64,000 bases of DNA, taken from positions 62,001 through 126,000 of the forward strand of contig JUEB01000009.1 of NCBI GenBank assembly GCA_000802095.1, written 5' to 3'. Below the pieces are notes generated by a model. That model was not told the DNA's origin. It saw only the letters and a list, made by a program, of their open reading frames with translations, and searched no databases. A program made the translations under genes and the position numbers. This document shows positions 45,128-55,502 of this stretch, one piece after another. Numbering within the stretch: the stretch's first letter is position 1; every line of letters begins with the position of its first letter. This stretch comes from Peptococcaceae bacterium BICA1-7. GTDB taxonomy: Bacteria > Bacillota > Desulfotomaculia > Desulfotomaculales > Desulfocucumaceae.

Positions 45128-46618
45128 TTAAGTCCTTTTAACCGCGAACCAGAATTCCGACCCTTTTCCCGGACTGCTTTCCACTCCCATTGACCCGCCG
45201 TGCCGCTCTATTATCTGCCTGGCTATGGCCAGTCCAAGACCGCTCCCTGTATACTCCCTGTCAATTCTGGAGTCACTGGTTCTATAAAATCTCTCCCATA
45301 TAAGCTCCCTGTCCTTTTCGTCCACACCAGGGCCCTGGTCGGACACCGAAACTCTTATTTCTCCATCCAGCACCTCTCCCTTAATATCAACAGTTCCTCC
45401 CGCAGGGCTGTACCTGACGGCGTTATCCACCAGATTTATGATAACCTGCCTGATCCTGTCGGGATCAACCAGTGCTGTAAGCCTTTCCCCGGTGACAGCG
45501 GCCACTACCTTTACCTCACTGCCTGAAATAACCCCGCTGTACTGATCGGCCACCTCCCCTATGAGGACGGCAATATCGATCTCCTCTGCATTCATACTTA
45601 TCTGGCCTGTCTCCAGCCTCCTTAAGTCCAGCACATCGTTGACCAGCCTGCCCAGGCGCACAGTTTCACTGTATATATTTAAAAGATATTTTTCCCTTTG
45701 CTGATCATCCCCGGCTATCCCATCCAGCAAAGCCTCAGTATAACCCTGTATTATAGTAAGAGGTGTTCTGAGCTCGTGCGATATATTGGCCACAAAGCCT
45801 CTCCTGGTGGAGTCCATTTCCTCTATAGTATTTATTTTTTCCTTCAGCTGCCCGGAAAGTGTATTTATGGAATGAGCCAGCGCCCCCAGCTCATCACCTG
45901 ACTCAAAAGCTATTTTCTTGCCGAAATTACCCTCCGCCATGGACCGGGCCACCGAATTTATCATAAGTATCGGTCCGGTTACCCGCTTTGAAAACAGTAA
46001 GGCCAGCAGAGTGGCCGCCGCCAGGCCCAGCAGAAGAGAGTAAAAAACCGCCTGCTCAATAGCATTTACATTGGACTCTATGGGCGCCATGGGAGACTGA
46101 ATGATAACAGCCCCGGCTGTGCTTTCATCCTTTTTTACGGGAATAGCCACCAGTAAAATATCGGCCCCAAAAAACTGGTTAACCTCTTTTTTTACCAGTT
46201 TTTCCCCGCTCAGGACCTCTTCCAGGTCGGCTGTCTCCACTGGAATGCCAGGGCCTGTGCCCCGCAGCCTTCCCAGCATGGCCCCTCTGCCCTGGCCCAT
46301 ACCCATACCCATGCCCATGCCATTGCCGTTGCCGTGCCTGCCGGACCAGCTTATTATGCCTGACTTTGAGTCTACCACCATAACACTGGCATTAAGGGCG
46401 CTGGCAAGAGCGTATACATTTCTTTCCACCTCGGCCTGGTCACTTAAATTGACCTCACGGGCAAAAGAGCTGCCGCTTTCCAGCAGCCTGTCAGTCTGCT
46501 GCTTCAAATAAATCCTTGTGATCAGGGACGACTGCAAAACTGCGGACAGCCCCAGTACAAGCACCACCAGGGCAAGCATGGCCATCCATATTTTAAAGGC
46601 CAGTCCTATCCTTCTCAA
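45128..46618 (-). CDS. sensor histidine kinase with Met/Gly-rich extracytoplasmic loop
   Basis: 496 residues. Transmembrane segments at about 10-32 and 183-205 bracket a sensor region. HAMP follows (SKRVTGPILMINSVARSMAE), then HisKA with ANISHELRTPLTIIQGY, and HATPase with VIINLVDNAVRYSPAGG, SDQGPGVDEKDR and GSGLGLAIARQI. The sensor region contains a simple repeat (GNGNGMGMGMGMGQGRGAML) that could bind metal. The response regulator gene upstream overlaps by 4 bases, so they form a two-component system. Confidence 0.93.
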   Translation of the reverse strand: MRRIGLAFKIWMAMLALVVLVLGLSAVLQSSLITRIYLKQQTDRLLESGSSFAREVNLSDQAEVERNVYALASALNASVMVVDSKSGIISWSGRHGNGNGMGMGMGMGQGRGAMLGRLRGTGPGIPVETADLEEVLSGEKLVKKEVNQFFGADILLVAIPVKKDESTAGAVIIQSPMAPIESNVNAIEQAVFYSLLLGLAAATLLALLFSKRVTGPILMINSVARSMAEGNFGKKIAFESGDELGALAHSINTLSGQLKEKINTIEEMDSTRRGFVANISHELRTPLTIIQGYTEALLDGIAGDDQQREKYLLNIYSETVRLGRLVNDVLDLRRLETGQISMNAEEIDIAVLIGEVADQYSGVISGSEVKVVAAVTGERLTALVDPDRIRQVIINLVDNAVRYSPAGGTVDIKGEVLDGEIRVSVSDQGPGVDEKDRELIWERFYRTSDSRIDREYTGSGLGLAIARQIIERHGGSMGVESSPGKGSEFWFAVKRT

Positions 46619-47307
46619 TTCTTCACCTCAAATTTATAGCCCGTGCCCCAGACCGTATGAATATACTGGCGTTCTCCACTCACCCTGGCTATCTTTTCCC
46701 TCAGCCTGGTAATATGTGTGTCTACCGTCCTGGCCTCCCCCATAAAGTCGTATCCCCATACCTGTCTTAACAGCTGCTCCCGGGTAAATACCCTTCCGGG
46801 GCGCCCGGCCAGGCAGACCAGAAGATCATATTCTTTGGGGGTAAGAGCAACTGTAATCCCCCCCACCAAAACCTCTCTTTTATCCTCGTTAATTATAATG
46901 TCACCGGCCACTAGAAGCTTTCCCTCACGATCTTCACCCTTTTTCAGCCTTCTCAAGACAGCCTTTATCCGGGCCACCAGCTCTCTGGGGCTGAAAGGCT
47001 TGACCATATAATCATCGGCGCCCAGTTCAAGTCCAAGCACCCTGTCTATCTCATCTCCCCTGGCGGTAAGCATGATCACGGGCACATCGGATTTTTTTCT
47101 TATTTCACGGCATAGTTCCAGCCCGTCCATGCCCGGCATCATCAAATCCATAATAATGAGGTCATATAGAGTCCCGTCAATTCTTTCCAGGGCCTCCAGG
47201 CCGCTGCCGGCCTCATTAACCTCAAAGCCTTCCTTTTCCAGGTAAGCCTTTACCAGTTCCCGTATCTTTACCTCGTCATCCACCACCAGCAGTTTAATTT
47301 CCTTCAT
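46615..47307 (-). CDS. OmpR-family response regulator
   Basis: 230 residues. Receiver: LLVVDDEVKIRELVKAYLEK, IIMDLMMPGMDGLELCREIR (phosphoacceptor Asp in DLMM), VIMLTARGD, DYMVKPFSPRELVARI (Lys). The winged-helix output has VALTPKEYDLLVCLAGRPGR, FTREQLLRQVWGYDFMGEAR and TVDTHITRLREKI. It pairs with the overlapping histidine kinase gene. Confidence 0.95.
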   Translation of the reverse strand: MKEIKLLVVDDEVKIRELVKAYLEKEGFEVNEAGSGLEALERIDGTLYDLIIMDLMMPGMDGLELCREIRKKSDVPVIMLTARGDEIDRVLGLELGADDYMVKPFSPRELVARIKAVLRRLKKGEDREGKLLVAGDIIINEDKREVLVGGITVALTPKEYDLLVCLAGRPGRVFTREQLLRQVWGYDFMGEARTVDTHITRLREKIARVSGERQYIHTVWGTGYKFEVKN

Positions 47308-47356
47308 GGCCTCTCCCCTATTGTATTCCCTTAAAAATATATCACATTTTCACCGC

Positions 47357-47399
47357 AAAAAAAAAGCATCCCCAGGACGTCTGATACACCCGGGGAGCT
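47357..47399 (-). terminator. Rho-independent terminator
   Basis: Minus-strand stem AGCTCCCCGGG...CCTGGGGATGCT followed by eight or nine T. It closes the coiled-coil gene at 47,413. Confidence 0.8.
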
Positions 47400-47412
47400 T
47401 TATTCATCCTTA

Positions 47413-48831
47413 TCAGGAAATATCACCTTTTGGGGAGCCGGTAAAAAAGCTTATTATTTTGATAAGGCCTTTAACCAGTGGGCTCTTGATACTTTCCTCC
47501 ACACTGCTCAGCCTGGATCTGGCCCTGGCCAGCTCCTGCTGTACGAATCGAAGCGATCTTTTAGCCTCTTCACTGCCTTCAAGAGATATTTTCAGGTCAT
47601 TGCTCAGAATGCTTATCTCTTCCAGGCGCCTTTTATTTTCAAGGTTACTGTTTTCAACCGTTTTCTCAAGCTTTTGCCTTAAGTCAACTATTTCTGACTG
47701 AAGCTCGGCAGTCTTTTCAGAGCTTCTTTCCTTCAGCTCGGCCAGCCTTATTTTATTTTCCCTGTCTTTCTCCTTGTACTGCTGCAGCTTGGTAAAGAGC
47801 GCCTCCAGGCTGGCCTGATTCTTATTCAGCGCCTCTCTGTACTTTTCCTTCTCTCCCTCGGCCTCCCTGGCTCTTCTTACCCACAGCCTGCACTGGTGCA
47901 GTATGCTGTTGGCCTTTGACTCAAGCCTGGACACATGCTCCCTGTACCTGTATATTTCCTTTTTTCTCAGGGAGAGCAGCAGATCCTTTTCGGCCATCTG
48001 GGTCACCAGGTAGTCGTGCTGCCCGGCCTCCTCTAATCTGACCGCCAGAGCCGCGGCCACCTCCCTGTGTGCGGAGCTGACCTCGTACACCTGCCTCTCC
48101 ATAGACTCTGTTTTTTTCTTCCAGCGCAGCCTGTCTCTCTGCCATTTTTCCCTCTGCCTGTTTACCGAAGATAAGAATCTTTTCATCATTTCCTCGTAGG
48201 CCACCTGTATGGAGGGGCTGTAAGCCCATATACCGTCCCCTATGGCCTCGAAATAAGGAAATTTATTAAGTACCCCATCCACGGCCTTGAGGCTTGTCCC
48301 TCTCCACGAGTTGACTATCTCAAATATCTGCTGGGAGGACAGTCCTCCCGGGTGTTTTTTATGAGCCTTTATGATCAGCTGCTTTAGTGAGTACTGGCCA
48401 GCCTCAACCTCCCACTCAGTAAGCCCCCACAGCCCGCTTTCCAGCTGTATGAACCTTCCGTCTGAAATGAGACTGGCCTCCCCCGAGACAAGCGGCTTTG
48501 TTTTCTTTTTATTTTTTGCGCCAAGGCCTGTTTTAAGCACCTCCTTCACGCTTACCGGCTGCTGCTTTCTCAACAGCATCGAGTAAAACTGGTCGTTATC
48601 CCGGCCTCCCTCCAGATTTAAACTCCACAGTCCTCTTTCATTATAATCAAAACAGGGGTTTTGACGCAGACACAAAAGCACTTTCTCCTCAACCTGGTCC
48701 TGGGTATAGTCTCTTAACATTCTTCTGTGCACGTGAGGAACAACTTCAGCCACAGAAAGTTCTTCAAAGAAAAAAAGTGTTTTCTTCAACACGTCTGTAA
48801 GGGAATGAAGCTTACCGCCCAAACCATCCAC
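47413..48831 (-). CDS. HARE-HTH-type protein with long coiled-coil
   Basis: 472 residues from GTG at 48831. The N-terminal 100 residues are alpha/beta with winged-helix-like repeats (LCLRQNPCFDYNERGLWSLN and FIQLESGLWGLTEWEVEAGQ). A clear HARE-HTH-type module follows: IIKAHKKHPGGLSSQQIFEI, VDGVLNKFPYFEAIGDGIWA. The rest is a long coiled-coil (residues about 210-450) rich in Glu/Lys/Arg/Leu. It may bind DNA and oligomerise. No specific function known. Confidence 0.7.
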   Translation of the reverse strand: MDGLGGKLHSLTDVLKKTLFFFEELSVAEVVPHVHRRMLRDYTQDQVEEKVLLCLRQNPCFDYNERGLWSLNLEGGRDNDQFYSMLLRKQQPVSVKEVLKTGLGAKNKKKTKPLVSGEASLISDGRFIQLESGLWGLTEWEVEAGQYSLKQLIIKAHKKHPGGLSSQQIFEIVNSWRGTSLKAVDGVLNKFPYFEAIGDGIWAYSPSIQVAYEEMMKRFLSSVNRQREKWQRDRLRWKKKTESMERQVYEVSSAHREVAAALAVRLEEAGQHDYLVTQMAEKDLLLSLRKKEIYRYREHVSRLESKANSILHQCRLWVRRAREAEGEKEKYREALNKNQASLEALFTKLQQYKEKDRENKIRLAELKERSSEKTAELQSEIVDLRQKLEKTVENSNLENKRRLEEISILSNDLKISLEGSEEAKRSLRFVQQELARARSRLSSVEESIKSPLVKGLIKIISFFTGSPKGDIS

Positions 48832-49064
48832 ACCGTCCTTTTACTACTGTTAATGCTTCTACAACCCATTTTCCCCATATATTTCCATTTCCCTTCTTGT
48901 CTGGAGATACTTTTTGGCAAAATATTCCTACAACATAATACAATGAATTGTATTAAATGACTCCAAATAATAAGTTAAATTCAATATTGTGGCTGCTTAC
49001 CAGGTAGTTTATAATAAATTAAATAGTATTCATAAAGGCAGTACTTAAAAAAGAGGTGATGGCA

Positions 49065-49694
49065 TTGTCTGAGGCAGGCCAGCAGTCTAACGCCAGCCAG
49101 ATAGAATGCGACAGGGGCACTATAACTATCCATGGGCCGGTTAGTGCTAATTACCTTGAAGCACTGGGTATAGACGAAAACCTTAACAACTTCCGGAAAG
49201 CCAGTAAGCAAAAACAATCTCTGATTGAAATAGCAAAATCAGATGACGGCTTTATCCATATAGCTGTGCATGATAATACTCTGGTGGGGTACGTGACCTT
49301 CCACCGCCCGGATGCCTACACCCGCTGGTACAGGCATCCCCTCATGCTTGAGCTGGGCGCCATTGAGGTTAGCCCCCAGTGGAGAAAATACAAGCTGGGA
49401 CGCAGCCTGCTGGCCAATGCTTTTTCAAATCCAATAATGGAAGAGCGCATAGTGATCACCCTTGAATACTGCTGGCACTGGGATCTTGAAAACAGCAAGC
49501 TTTCTATATGGCAGTACCAGAAAATGCTCACCGGGCTATTTGGAACGGCGGGGCTGGAAAAAGTGCAGACAGACGATCCGGAAATACTGGAGAATCCGGC
49601 CAATGTCCTGATGGCCCGGGTAGGTAAAAATGTTTCCCCGGAGGATTTCGACACCTTTGAGAGAATGAGATTTGAAGGCCGCCTAATTCAGTAA
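49065..49694 (+). CDS. acuA: AcuA-type acetyltransferase (GNAT)
   Basis: Start chosen at TTG 49065, 8 bases after GAGG; an ATG at 49059 is the alternative. 209 residues, like B. subtilis AcuA. GNAT elements are visible: ALGIDENLNNFRKASKQKQS, HDNTLVGYVTFHRPDAYTRW, EVSPQWRKYKLGRSLLANAF (acetyl-CoA loop) and HWDLENSKLSIWQYQKM. It acetylates acetyl-CoA synthetase. An AcuB/AcuC partner is not in the window. Confidence 0.88.
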   Translation: MSEAGQQSNASQIECDRGTITIHGPVSANYLEALGIDENLNNFRKASKQKQSLIEIAKSDDGFIHIAVHDNTLVGYVTFHRPDAYTRWYRHPLMLELGAIEVSPQWRKYKLGRSLLANAFSNPIMEERIVITLEYCWHWDLENSKLSIWQYQKMLTGLFGTAGLEKVQTDDPEILENPANVLMARVGKNVSPEDFDTFERMRFEGRLIQ

Positions 49695-49715
49695 ATTGAA
49701 AAAAACGCAGAAAAA

Positions 49716-49742
49716 AACAGGCCACCAAGGCCTGTTTTCTTA
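49716..49742 (+). terminator. Rho-independent terminator after acuA
   Basis: AACAGGCC-ACCAA-GGCCTGTT followed by TTCTTA. An 8-bp stem, 20 bases after the stop codon. Confidence 0.75.
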
Positions 49743-49845
49743 CCACCTGTCTAAACAAGGGTGGTTTTTTATTTTGCATCAGAGACCATCAGAAATGAAT
49801 TCTGAGTTCTGTATTCCGACCCATAAGAACCTCAGTATTAGCAGT

Positions 49846-51330
<1,485 letters not shown>

Positions 51331-51451
51331 TTAATATATATCCACTGCCTGTCTAATTAATAAATAATCTTCTTACCTGAAGACCCCCTGAATTTTATTG
51401 GACTATTATAGCACAACGGCGCAAAGAGTTGCCAGGAAATTTTTATATCTT

Positions 51452-51841
51452 CTATCTCATGTAAATTCTAAAGCTCCTGGCCGCAAGCCTGGCCAAAAAG
51501 CCCCGGGTAAGCGCGGCCCGGTAAAATTTTCTCAGTCCCGGGAACAGAACACTAAAGCCCAGCAGATCGGTTATTATACCGGGAGTGATCAGAAGCAGCC
51601 CACCTGCAAATATCAGTATGCCGTCTATGATACTGCTCCCAGGCAGCCTTCCTGCCGCCAGATGGCTTTTAATATCAGACAGCACCGCCAGTCCCTGGGA
51701 GCGCGCCATTGCGGCTCCCAGGACACCCGGAATAACAATCAGGGCAATGGTGGGCCAGAATCCAACACGGGAGCCTATTTTAACCAGTAGCATTATTTCA
51801 ATAGCCGGTATAAGTATAAATATACTAAGGAGTTTTAGCAA
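51452..51841 (-). CDS. fxsA: FxsA-family membrane protein
   Basis: 129 residues with about three hydrophobic segments. FILIPAIEIMLLVKIGSRVG, WPTIALIVIPGVLGAAMARS and FAGGLLLITPGIITDLLGFS are FxsA signatures. It is an inner-membrane protein of unknown role in bacteria, known for blocking F-plasmid exclusion of phage T7 in E. coli. Confidence 0.92.
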   Translation of the reverse strand: MLKLLSIFILIPAIEIMLLVKIGSRVGFWPTIALIVIPGVLGAAMARSQGLAVLSDIKSHLAAGRLPGSSIIDGILIFAGGLLLITPGIITDLLGFSVLFPGLRKFYRAALTRGFLARLAARSFRIYMR

Positions 51842-51860
51842 ATGACAACCTCCCGGCCTG

Positions 51861-52085
51861 TCAGTCCTGGCCCATTATAGACCCCAGCCCTTTTCTCATA
51901 AAATGGTCTCTCAGATGCTGTATGGTTTTCTCAGTCACCCCCAGCTCTCCGGCCAGCTCCACATCAGATTTATCATATTTCATCCCGTAAATAAAGCGAT
52001 CAAAGTCAATGCCTATTTCTTCGGTAAGCTGCTTAAGGCTGGGCTCTGTGCTCCAGGGAACCCTGGACCTAAGATACTCTTCCAT
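51861..52085 (-). CDS. small HTH protein
   Basis: 74 residues, ATG at 52085 with a GGGGAGGGGT-type site. EYLRSRVPWSTEPSLKQLTE, then SDVELAGELGVTEKTIQHLR: a clear helix-turn-helix. Conserved small protein of the Desulfotomaculum type is suspected, no role known. It lies between fxsA and the repeat region. Confidence 0.6.
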   Translation of the reverse strand: MEEYLRSRVPWSTEPSLKQLTEEIGIDFDRFIYGMKYDKSDVELAGELGVTEKTIQHLRDHFMRKGLGSIMGQD

Positions 52086-52239
52086 TTTTTACCCCTCCCC
52101 GGCATAGTTTTTATTTATATTCTGCTTCAGTTTAACTGTATAAATCCCTCTTGTTTTATTTTTCATGTTTAAAGAAAGGACTTTATAAACACCAAACAAA
52201 ATATATGTAAATAGAATTAAAATGGATATTTTAACAATA

Positions 52240-52397
52240 ATAAAAAAGCACCAATGGTGCATGCCTTTCTCGAATGCTGTCAGAGGAAGCTTTTTTGAAA
52301 CGCTTTTAACGGAAAGTGGGAAATAGAGGAGAACTATACTTTCCTAAGCGTTATAAAAAAGCACCAATGGTGCATGCCTTTCTCGAATGCTGTCAGA
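52240..52397 (-). ncRNA. candidate small RNA flanked by two identical 45-bp terminator repeats
   Basis: Two perfect 45-bp direct repeats, 52240-52284 and 52353-52397, are separated by 68 bases. On the minus strand each contains GCACC-ATT-GGTGC followed by TTTTTT, a Rho-independent terminator. The spacer folds as a long hairpin (AACGCTT...AAGCGTT, inner GGAAAGT/ACTTTCC) with an apical TTCTCCT, complementary to a Shine-Dalgarno. So one transcript from about 52,352 to 52,240 would be a terminated RNA with an anti-SD loop; a second would end at the right repeat. Promoters are not clear. Confidence 0.55.
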
Positions 52398-52475
52398 AGA
52401 TGGTTTTAATAAAAAAACATCCGCTGATAAAATAAATTTATTTATAAATAATTTATGGAAGGAAGAAGAATAATC

Positions 52476-53765
52476 ATGGAATGGGTTCTGGTAAAAAATC
52501 TTAAAAGCCATGTGGGCAAAGAGGTGGAGCTGAGAGGCTGGGTGTACAACCAGAGAGCCTCAGGGAAAATAAGGTTTATCATACTGCGGGACGGAACCGG
52601 GACGGTACAGTGCGTGCTGGTAAAGGCTGAAAACCCGGAGCTTTTTGAAAAGGCCTCTGAGCTTACCCAGGAGTCCTCAGTCATTTTAACCGGGTCGGTC
52701 AGAGAGGAGCCCCGGTCTCCCTCCGGAGTTGAAATAACCCTTATTTCCTTTAGAATAATAGGCCGGGCCGATCCCTATCCAATTACCCTGAAAGAGCATG
52801 GAGTTGACTTTCTTTCCGAGAACAGGCACCTGTGGATACGGACTCCCAGGCAGTCGGCCATATTAAGAATACGCTCCACGGTGGAGCAGGCCTGCCGTGA
52901 GTTTCTGCACGGAAGGGACTTTGTGCTGGCTGACTCTCCTATCATAACACCGGCGGCCTGCGAGGGAACATCAACCCTTTTTGAAATAAACTACCACGAG
53001 GAAAAGGCTTACCTGTCCCAGAGCGGACAGCTGTATAACGAGGCCACCGCCATGGCCCTGAACAGAATCTTCTGCTTCGGGCCCACCTTCAGGGCCGAAA
53101 AGTCAAAAACAAGAAGACACCTTATGGAATTCTGGATGCTGGAGGCCGAGGCCGCTTTTTTTGAATATGAAGACAACCTCAGGCTGCAGGAGGAACTGGT
53201 TTACCACCTGGTCAGCACTGTTCTGGAAAGGCACAGCCAGGACCTCAGGCTGCTGAACAGAGATACCGCAAAGCTGGAGGCGATATCCCTTCCCTTCCCC
53301 AGGGTGAGCTACACTGACGCAGTGCAGACGCTCATCTCCGAGGGACACCAGATCCAGTGGGGAGAGGACTTCGGGGCTCCCCAGGAAACAGCTATATCTG
53401 AAAAACACCAGTCACCGGTCTTTATTACACACTTCCCCACCAGCATTAAAGCCTTTTACATGGAGCCGGACCCCTCCAACCCGGAGGTTATAATGGGGGC
53501 TGACATGCTGGCGCCCGAGGGCTATGGGGAGATCATAGGAGGTTCTCAGAGGATCAGCGATCCTGAGCTGCTCAGGAAAAAAATTGCCGATCACAATCTT
53601 CCGGCGGATACCTTCAACTGGTACCTGGACCTGCGCAGGTACGGCACGGTTCCCCACTCAGGCTTCGGCCTCGGCATAGAAAGAACGGTGGCCTGGCTTT
53701 GCGGAATAGAGCATGTCAGGGAGGCCATCCCGTTCCCCAGAACACTTTACCGGATGTATCCCTAG
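52476..53765 (+). CDS. asnS: asparaginyl-tRNA synthetase
   Basis: Start chosen at ATG 52476 with GGAAGGAAGAAG upstream; an in-frame ATG at 52455 lacks a site. 429 residues. N-terminal OB domain (VELRGWVYNQRASGKIRFII) and class II catalytic domain: FGPTFRAEKSKTRRHLMEFW (motif 2), GGSQRISDPELLRKKI, FGLGIERTVAWLCGIEHVRE (motif 3) and the final PFPRTLYRMYP. The ending with FPRTL-R--P is Asn-type rather than Asp-type. No T-box leader was found. Confidence 0.93.
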   Translation: MEWVLVKNLKSHVGKEVELRGWVYNQRASGKIRFIILRDGTGTVQCVLVKAENPELFEKASELTQESSVILTGSVREEPRSPSGVEITLISFRIIGRADPYPITLKEHGVDFLSENRHLWIRTPRQSAILRIRSTVEQACREFLHGRDFVLADSPIITPAACEGTSTLFEINYHEEKAYLSQSGQLYNEATAMALNRIFCFGPTFRAEKSKTRRHLMEFWMLEAEAAFFEYEDNLRLQEELVYHLVSTVLERHSQDLRLLNRDTAKLEAISLPFPRVSYTDAVQTLISEGHQIQWGEDFGAPQETAISEKHQSPVFITHFPTSIKAFYMEPDPSNPEVIMGADMLAPEGYGEIIGGSQRISDPELLRKKIADHNLPADTFNWYLDLRRYGTVPHSGFGLGIERTVAWLCGIEHVREAIPFPRTLYRMYP

Positions 53766-53782
53766 CCGCCTTGCAGGCGGCT
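53764..53782 (+). terminator. stem after asnS
   Basis: AGCCGCC-TTGCA-GGCGGCT, a 7-bp stem that begins inside the asnS stop codon. It is followed by CTCCC repeats and not by T, so it may stabilise mRNA instead of terminating. Confidence 0.45.
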
Positions 53783-53845
53783 CTCCCGTCTCCCGTCTCC
53801 CGACCGCATAGCAATACAGTATAAGCCATCTAACGGAGGTTTGCC

Positions 53846-54877
53846 TTGTCAACGGTATACATACTGGGAGCAGGCGCCAGCGCCGGCTACGACAGGTCCA
53901 TCACCGGAATGAAGTGCCCCTCCGCCAAGAATTTTTTTACTGTGGCCCAGGGCATTATCGGGTCCGACCTGGTAAAAGACAATAAAAGCTTTAAAAATAT
54001 AGTAATTTTCCTGGAAAAATACTTTAACCTTTCCTTTGCAGAACTGGAAGCGGCCGGGATGGATATGCAGGATGTGCTGACCTTTCTGGACCTGGAGATT
54101 GAATACAGCGACAGTGAAGCAGAGCTTATTTTACTGAGGAGGGCCAGGCACCAATTTATGGACCTCCTCACCATAACCTTCAGCCACGTGCTTAAAGGGC
54201 CGCCCTGCCCATACCACGCCGCCCTGGCTTCGGGACTGGGCGAAGGAGACTCAGTAATATCCTTTAACTACGACCTGCTGATGGACACAGCCCTTTTGCA
54301 TAACAATCCACTTTGGGAACCGGAAACTGGCTATGGATTTCCGGCAGCCTGCCCGGAAAAAATGCAGGCAGCCCCTTCGGCACTGCACCTCTTAAAGCCT
54401 CACGGGTCCTTTAACTGGGTTGTCTGCAGCACCTGCGGAAGTATTTATGTTCTGCCCCCCAGCCAGTCAGGTGTCCCGGTGAGCTGGAATGACCTCCGCT
54501 CTTTAGTGCCGAATCACCCTGGCCACCAGCTGGACAGGCTTATAATTCCACCGTCCCTTAAAAAAGACGTGCATGGAAGAGTAATGCAGCATATATGGAT
54601 GAAGGCCCACCTGGCACTTAAAGAGGCCAGCCGTATTGTGATTATAGGCTATTCCCTGCCGGCCACAGACTTCCTGGTAAAAAGGCTTTTATACCGGTCG
54701 TTTTCCATGAACAGTAATCTCCGTCAGCTTGAGGTGGTGGACAGGAATAACAGTAAATCCTCCAGCCCACTGATTAAAAAATACAAAAAGCTATTATATA
54801 ATTCCACAAAGCAGGTAAGTCTGGTTTATGACAAAAGGAATCTCAGAGAATACGTAGCATGCAGGCCGGTACACTAA
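53846..54877 (+). CDS. SIR2-like domain protein
   Basis: 343 residues from TTG at 53846 after GGAGG. N-terminal VYILGAGASAGYD is the GAGAS nucleotide-binding motif of SIR2-like folds. Further landmarks: VISFNYDLLMDTALL, LLKPHGSFNWVVCSTCGSIY (HGS and Cys pair), RIVIIGYSLPATDFLVKRLL. Such proteins occur as NAD-depleting effectors in defence systems and as stand-alone proteins. No partner gene (e.g. Argonaute, TIR, helicase) is adjacent, so the role is open. Confidence 0.85.
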   Translation: MSTVYILGAGASAGYDRSITGMKCPSAKNFFTVAQGIIGSDLVKDNKSFKNIVIFLEKYFNLSFAELEAAGMDMQDVLTFLDLEIEYSDSEAELILLRRARHQFMDLLTITFSHVLKGPPCPYHAALASGLGEGDSVISFNYDLLMDTALLHNNPLWEPETGYGFPAACPEKMQAAPSALHLLKPHGSFNWVVCSTCGSIYVLPPSQSGVPVSWNDLRSLVPNHPGHQLDRLIIPPSLKKDVHGRVMQHIWMKAHLALKEASRIVIIGYSLPATDFLVKRLLYRSFSMNSNLRQLEVVDRNNSKSSSPLIKKYKKLLYNSTKQVSLVYDKRNLREYVACRPVH

Positions 54878-54970
54878 AAAAACTGTGAAATACTTATTAA
54901 TAGATGATAAAATACTAATAATGCTACAGATCCCTTTACCTGCATAAATTAATAAAAAGAAGGTGGGCAA

Positions 54971-55450
54971 ATGATCCGTCTGTATATAAAGGGACTGGCT
55001 TATGACACCAACAGCAACCCCATTATACTTCTTTCCGATGAAAGGGAGGATATGGTGCTGCCTATCTGGGTTGGCATTCTGGAGGCCCACGCCATTACTA
55101 TTGCCATAGAGGGGACCCCCATTCAAAGGCCCATGACCTATGATCTGTTCCATACAATGCTTGATTGTCTTAAAGCAACTATTAAAAGAGTGGTTATTAA
55201 CGACCTGAAGGAGAACACCTTTTACGCCGAGCTGCACCTGGGCACCCCTGAGGGTGACATTGTGATTGACTCAAGGCCGTCTGATGCCATAGCACTGGCC
55301 ATAAAATCATCGTCCCCTGTTTTCCTCAATAAAAAACTTACCGGAAGCATGTTTCAAATAAAGGATCTATTCGACGAGGAAATACGGGATGAGCTGGATA
55401 AACTGTTTAATTCCGATTTATTCAAGGAGCACAAAAAATCACTGCACTGA
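54971..55450 (+). CDS. bifunctional nuclease-family protein (DUF151)
   Basis: 159 residues. IKGLAYDTNSNPIILLSDER, LPIWVGILEAHAITIAIEGT, RPMTYDLFHTMLDC and LHLGTPEGDIVIDSRPSDAI are the family landmarks. Plant homologues have nuclease activity; bacterial role is unclear. ATG at 54971 after AGAAGGTG. Confidence 0.93.
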   Translation: MIRLYIKGLAYDTNSNPIILLSDEREDMVLPIWVGILEAHAITIAIEGTPIQRPMTYDLFHTMLDCLKATIKRVVINDLKENTFYAELHLGTPEGDIVIDSRPSDAIALAIKSSSPVFLNKKLTGSMFQIKDLFDEEIRDELDKLFNSDLFKEHKKSLH

Positions 55451-55502
55451 TAATTACTGACTGACTAACCCCACCGAATTAATTATATTCAAGGGGGTTA
55501 AG

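Noticed and set aside
52100-52475. T-box leader for asnS
   Set aside because: No GGTGG-type T-box or anti-terminator was seen; the structures present point to minus-strand terminators.
53764-53845. Strong terminator after asnS
   Set aside because: The stem is good but no T-run follows, so it is listed only as a weak stem.
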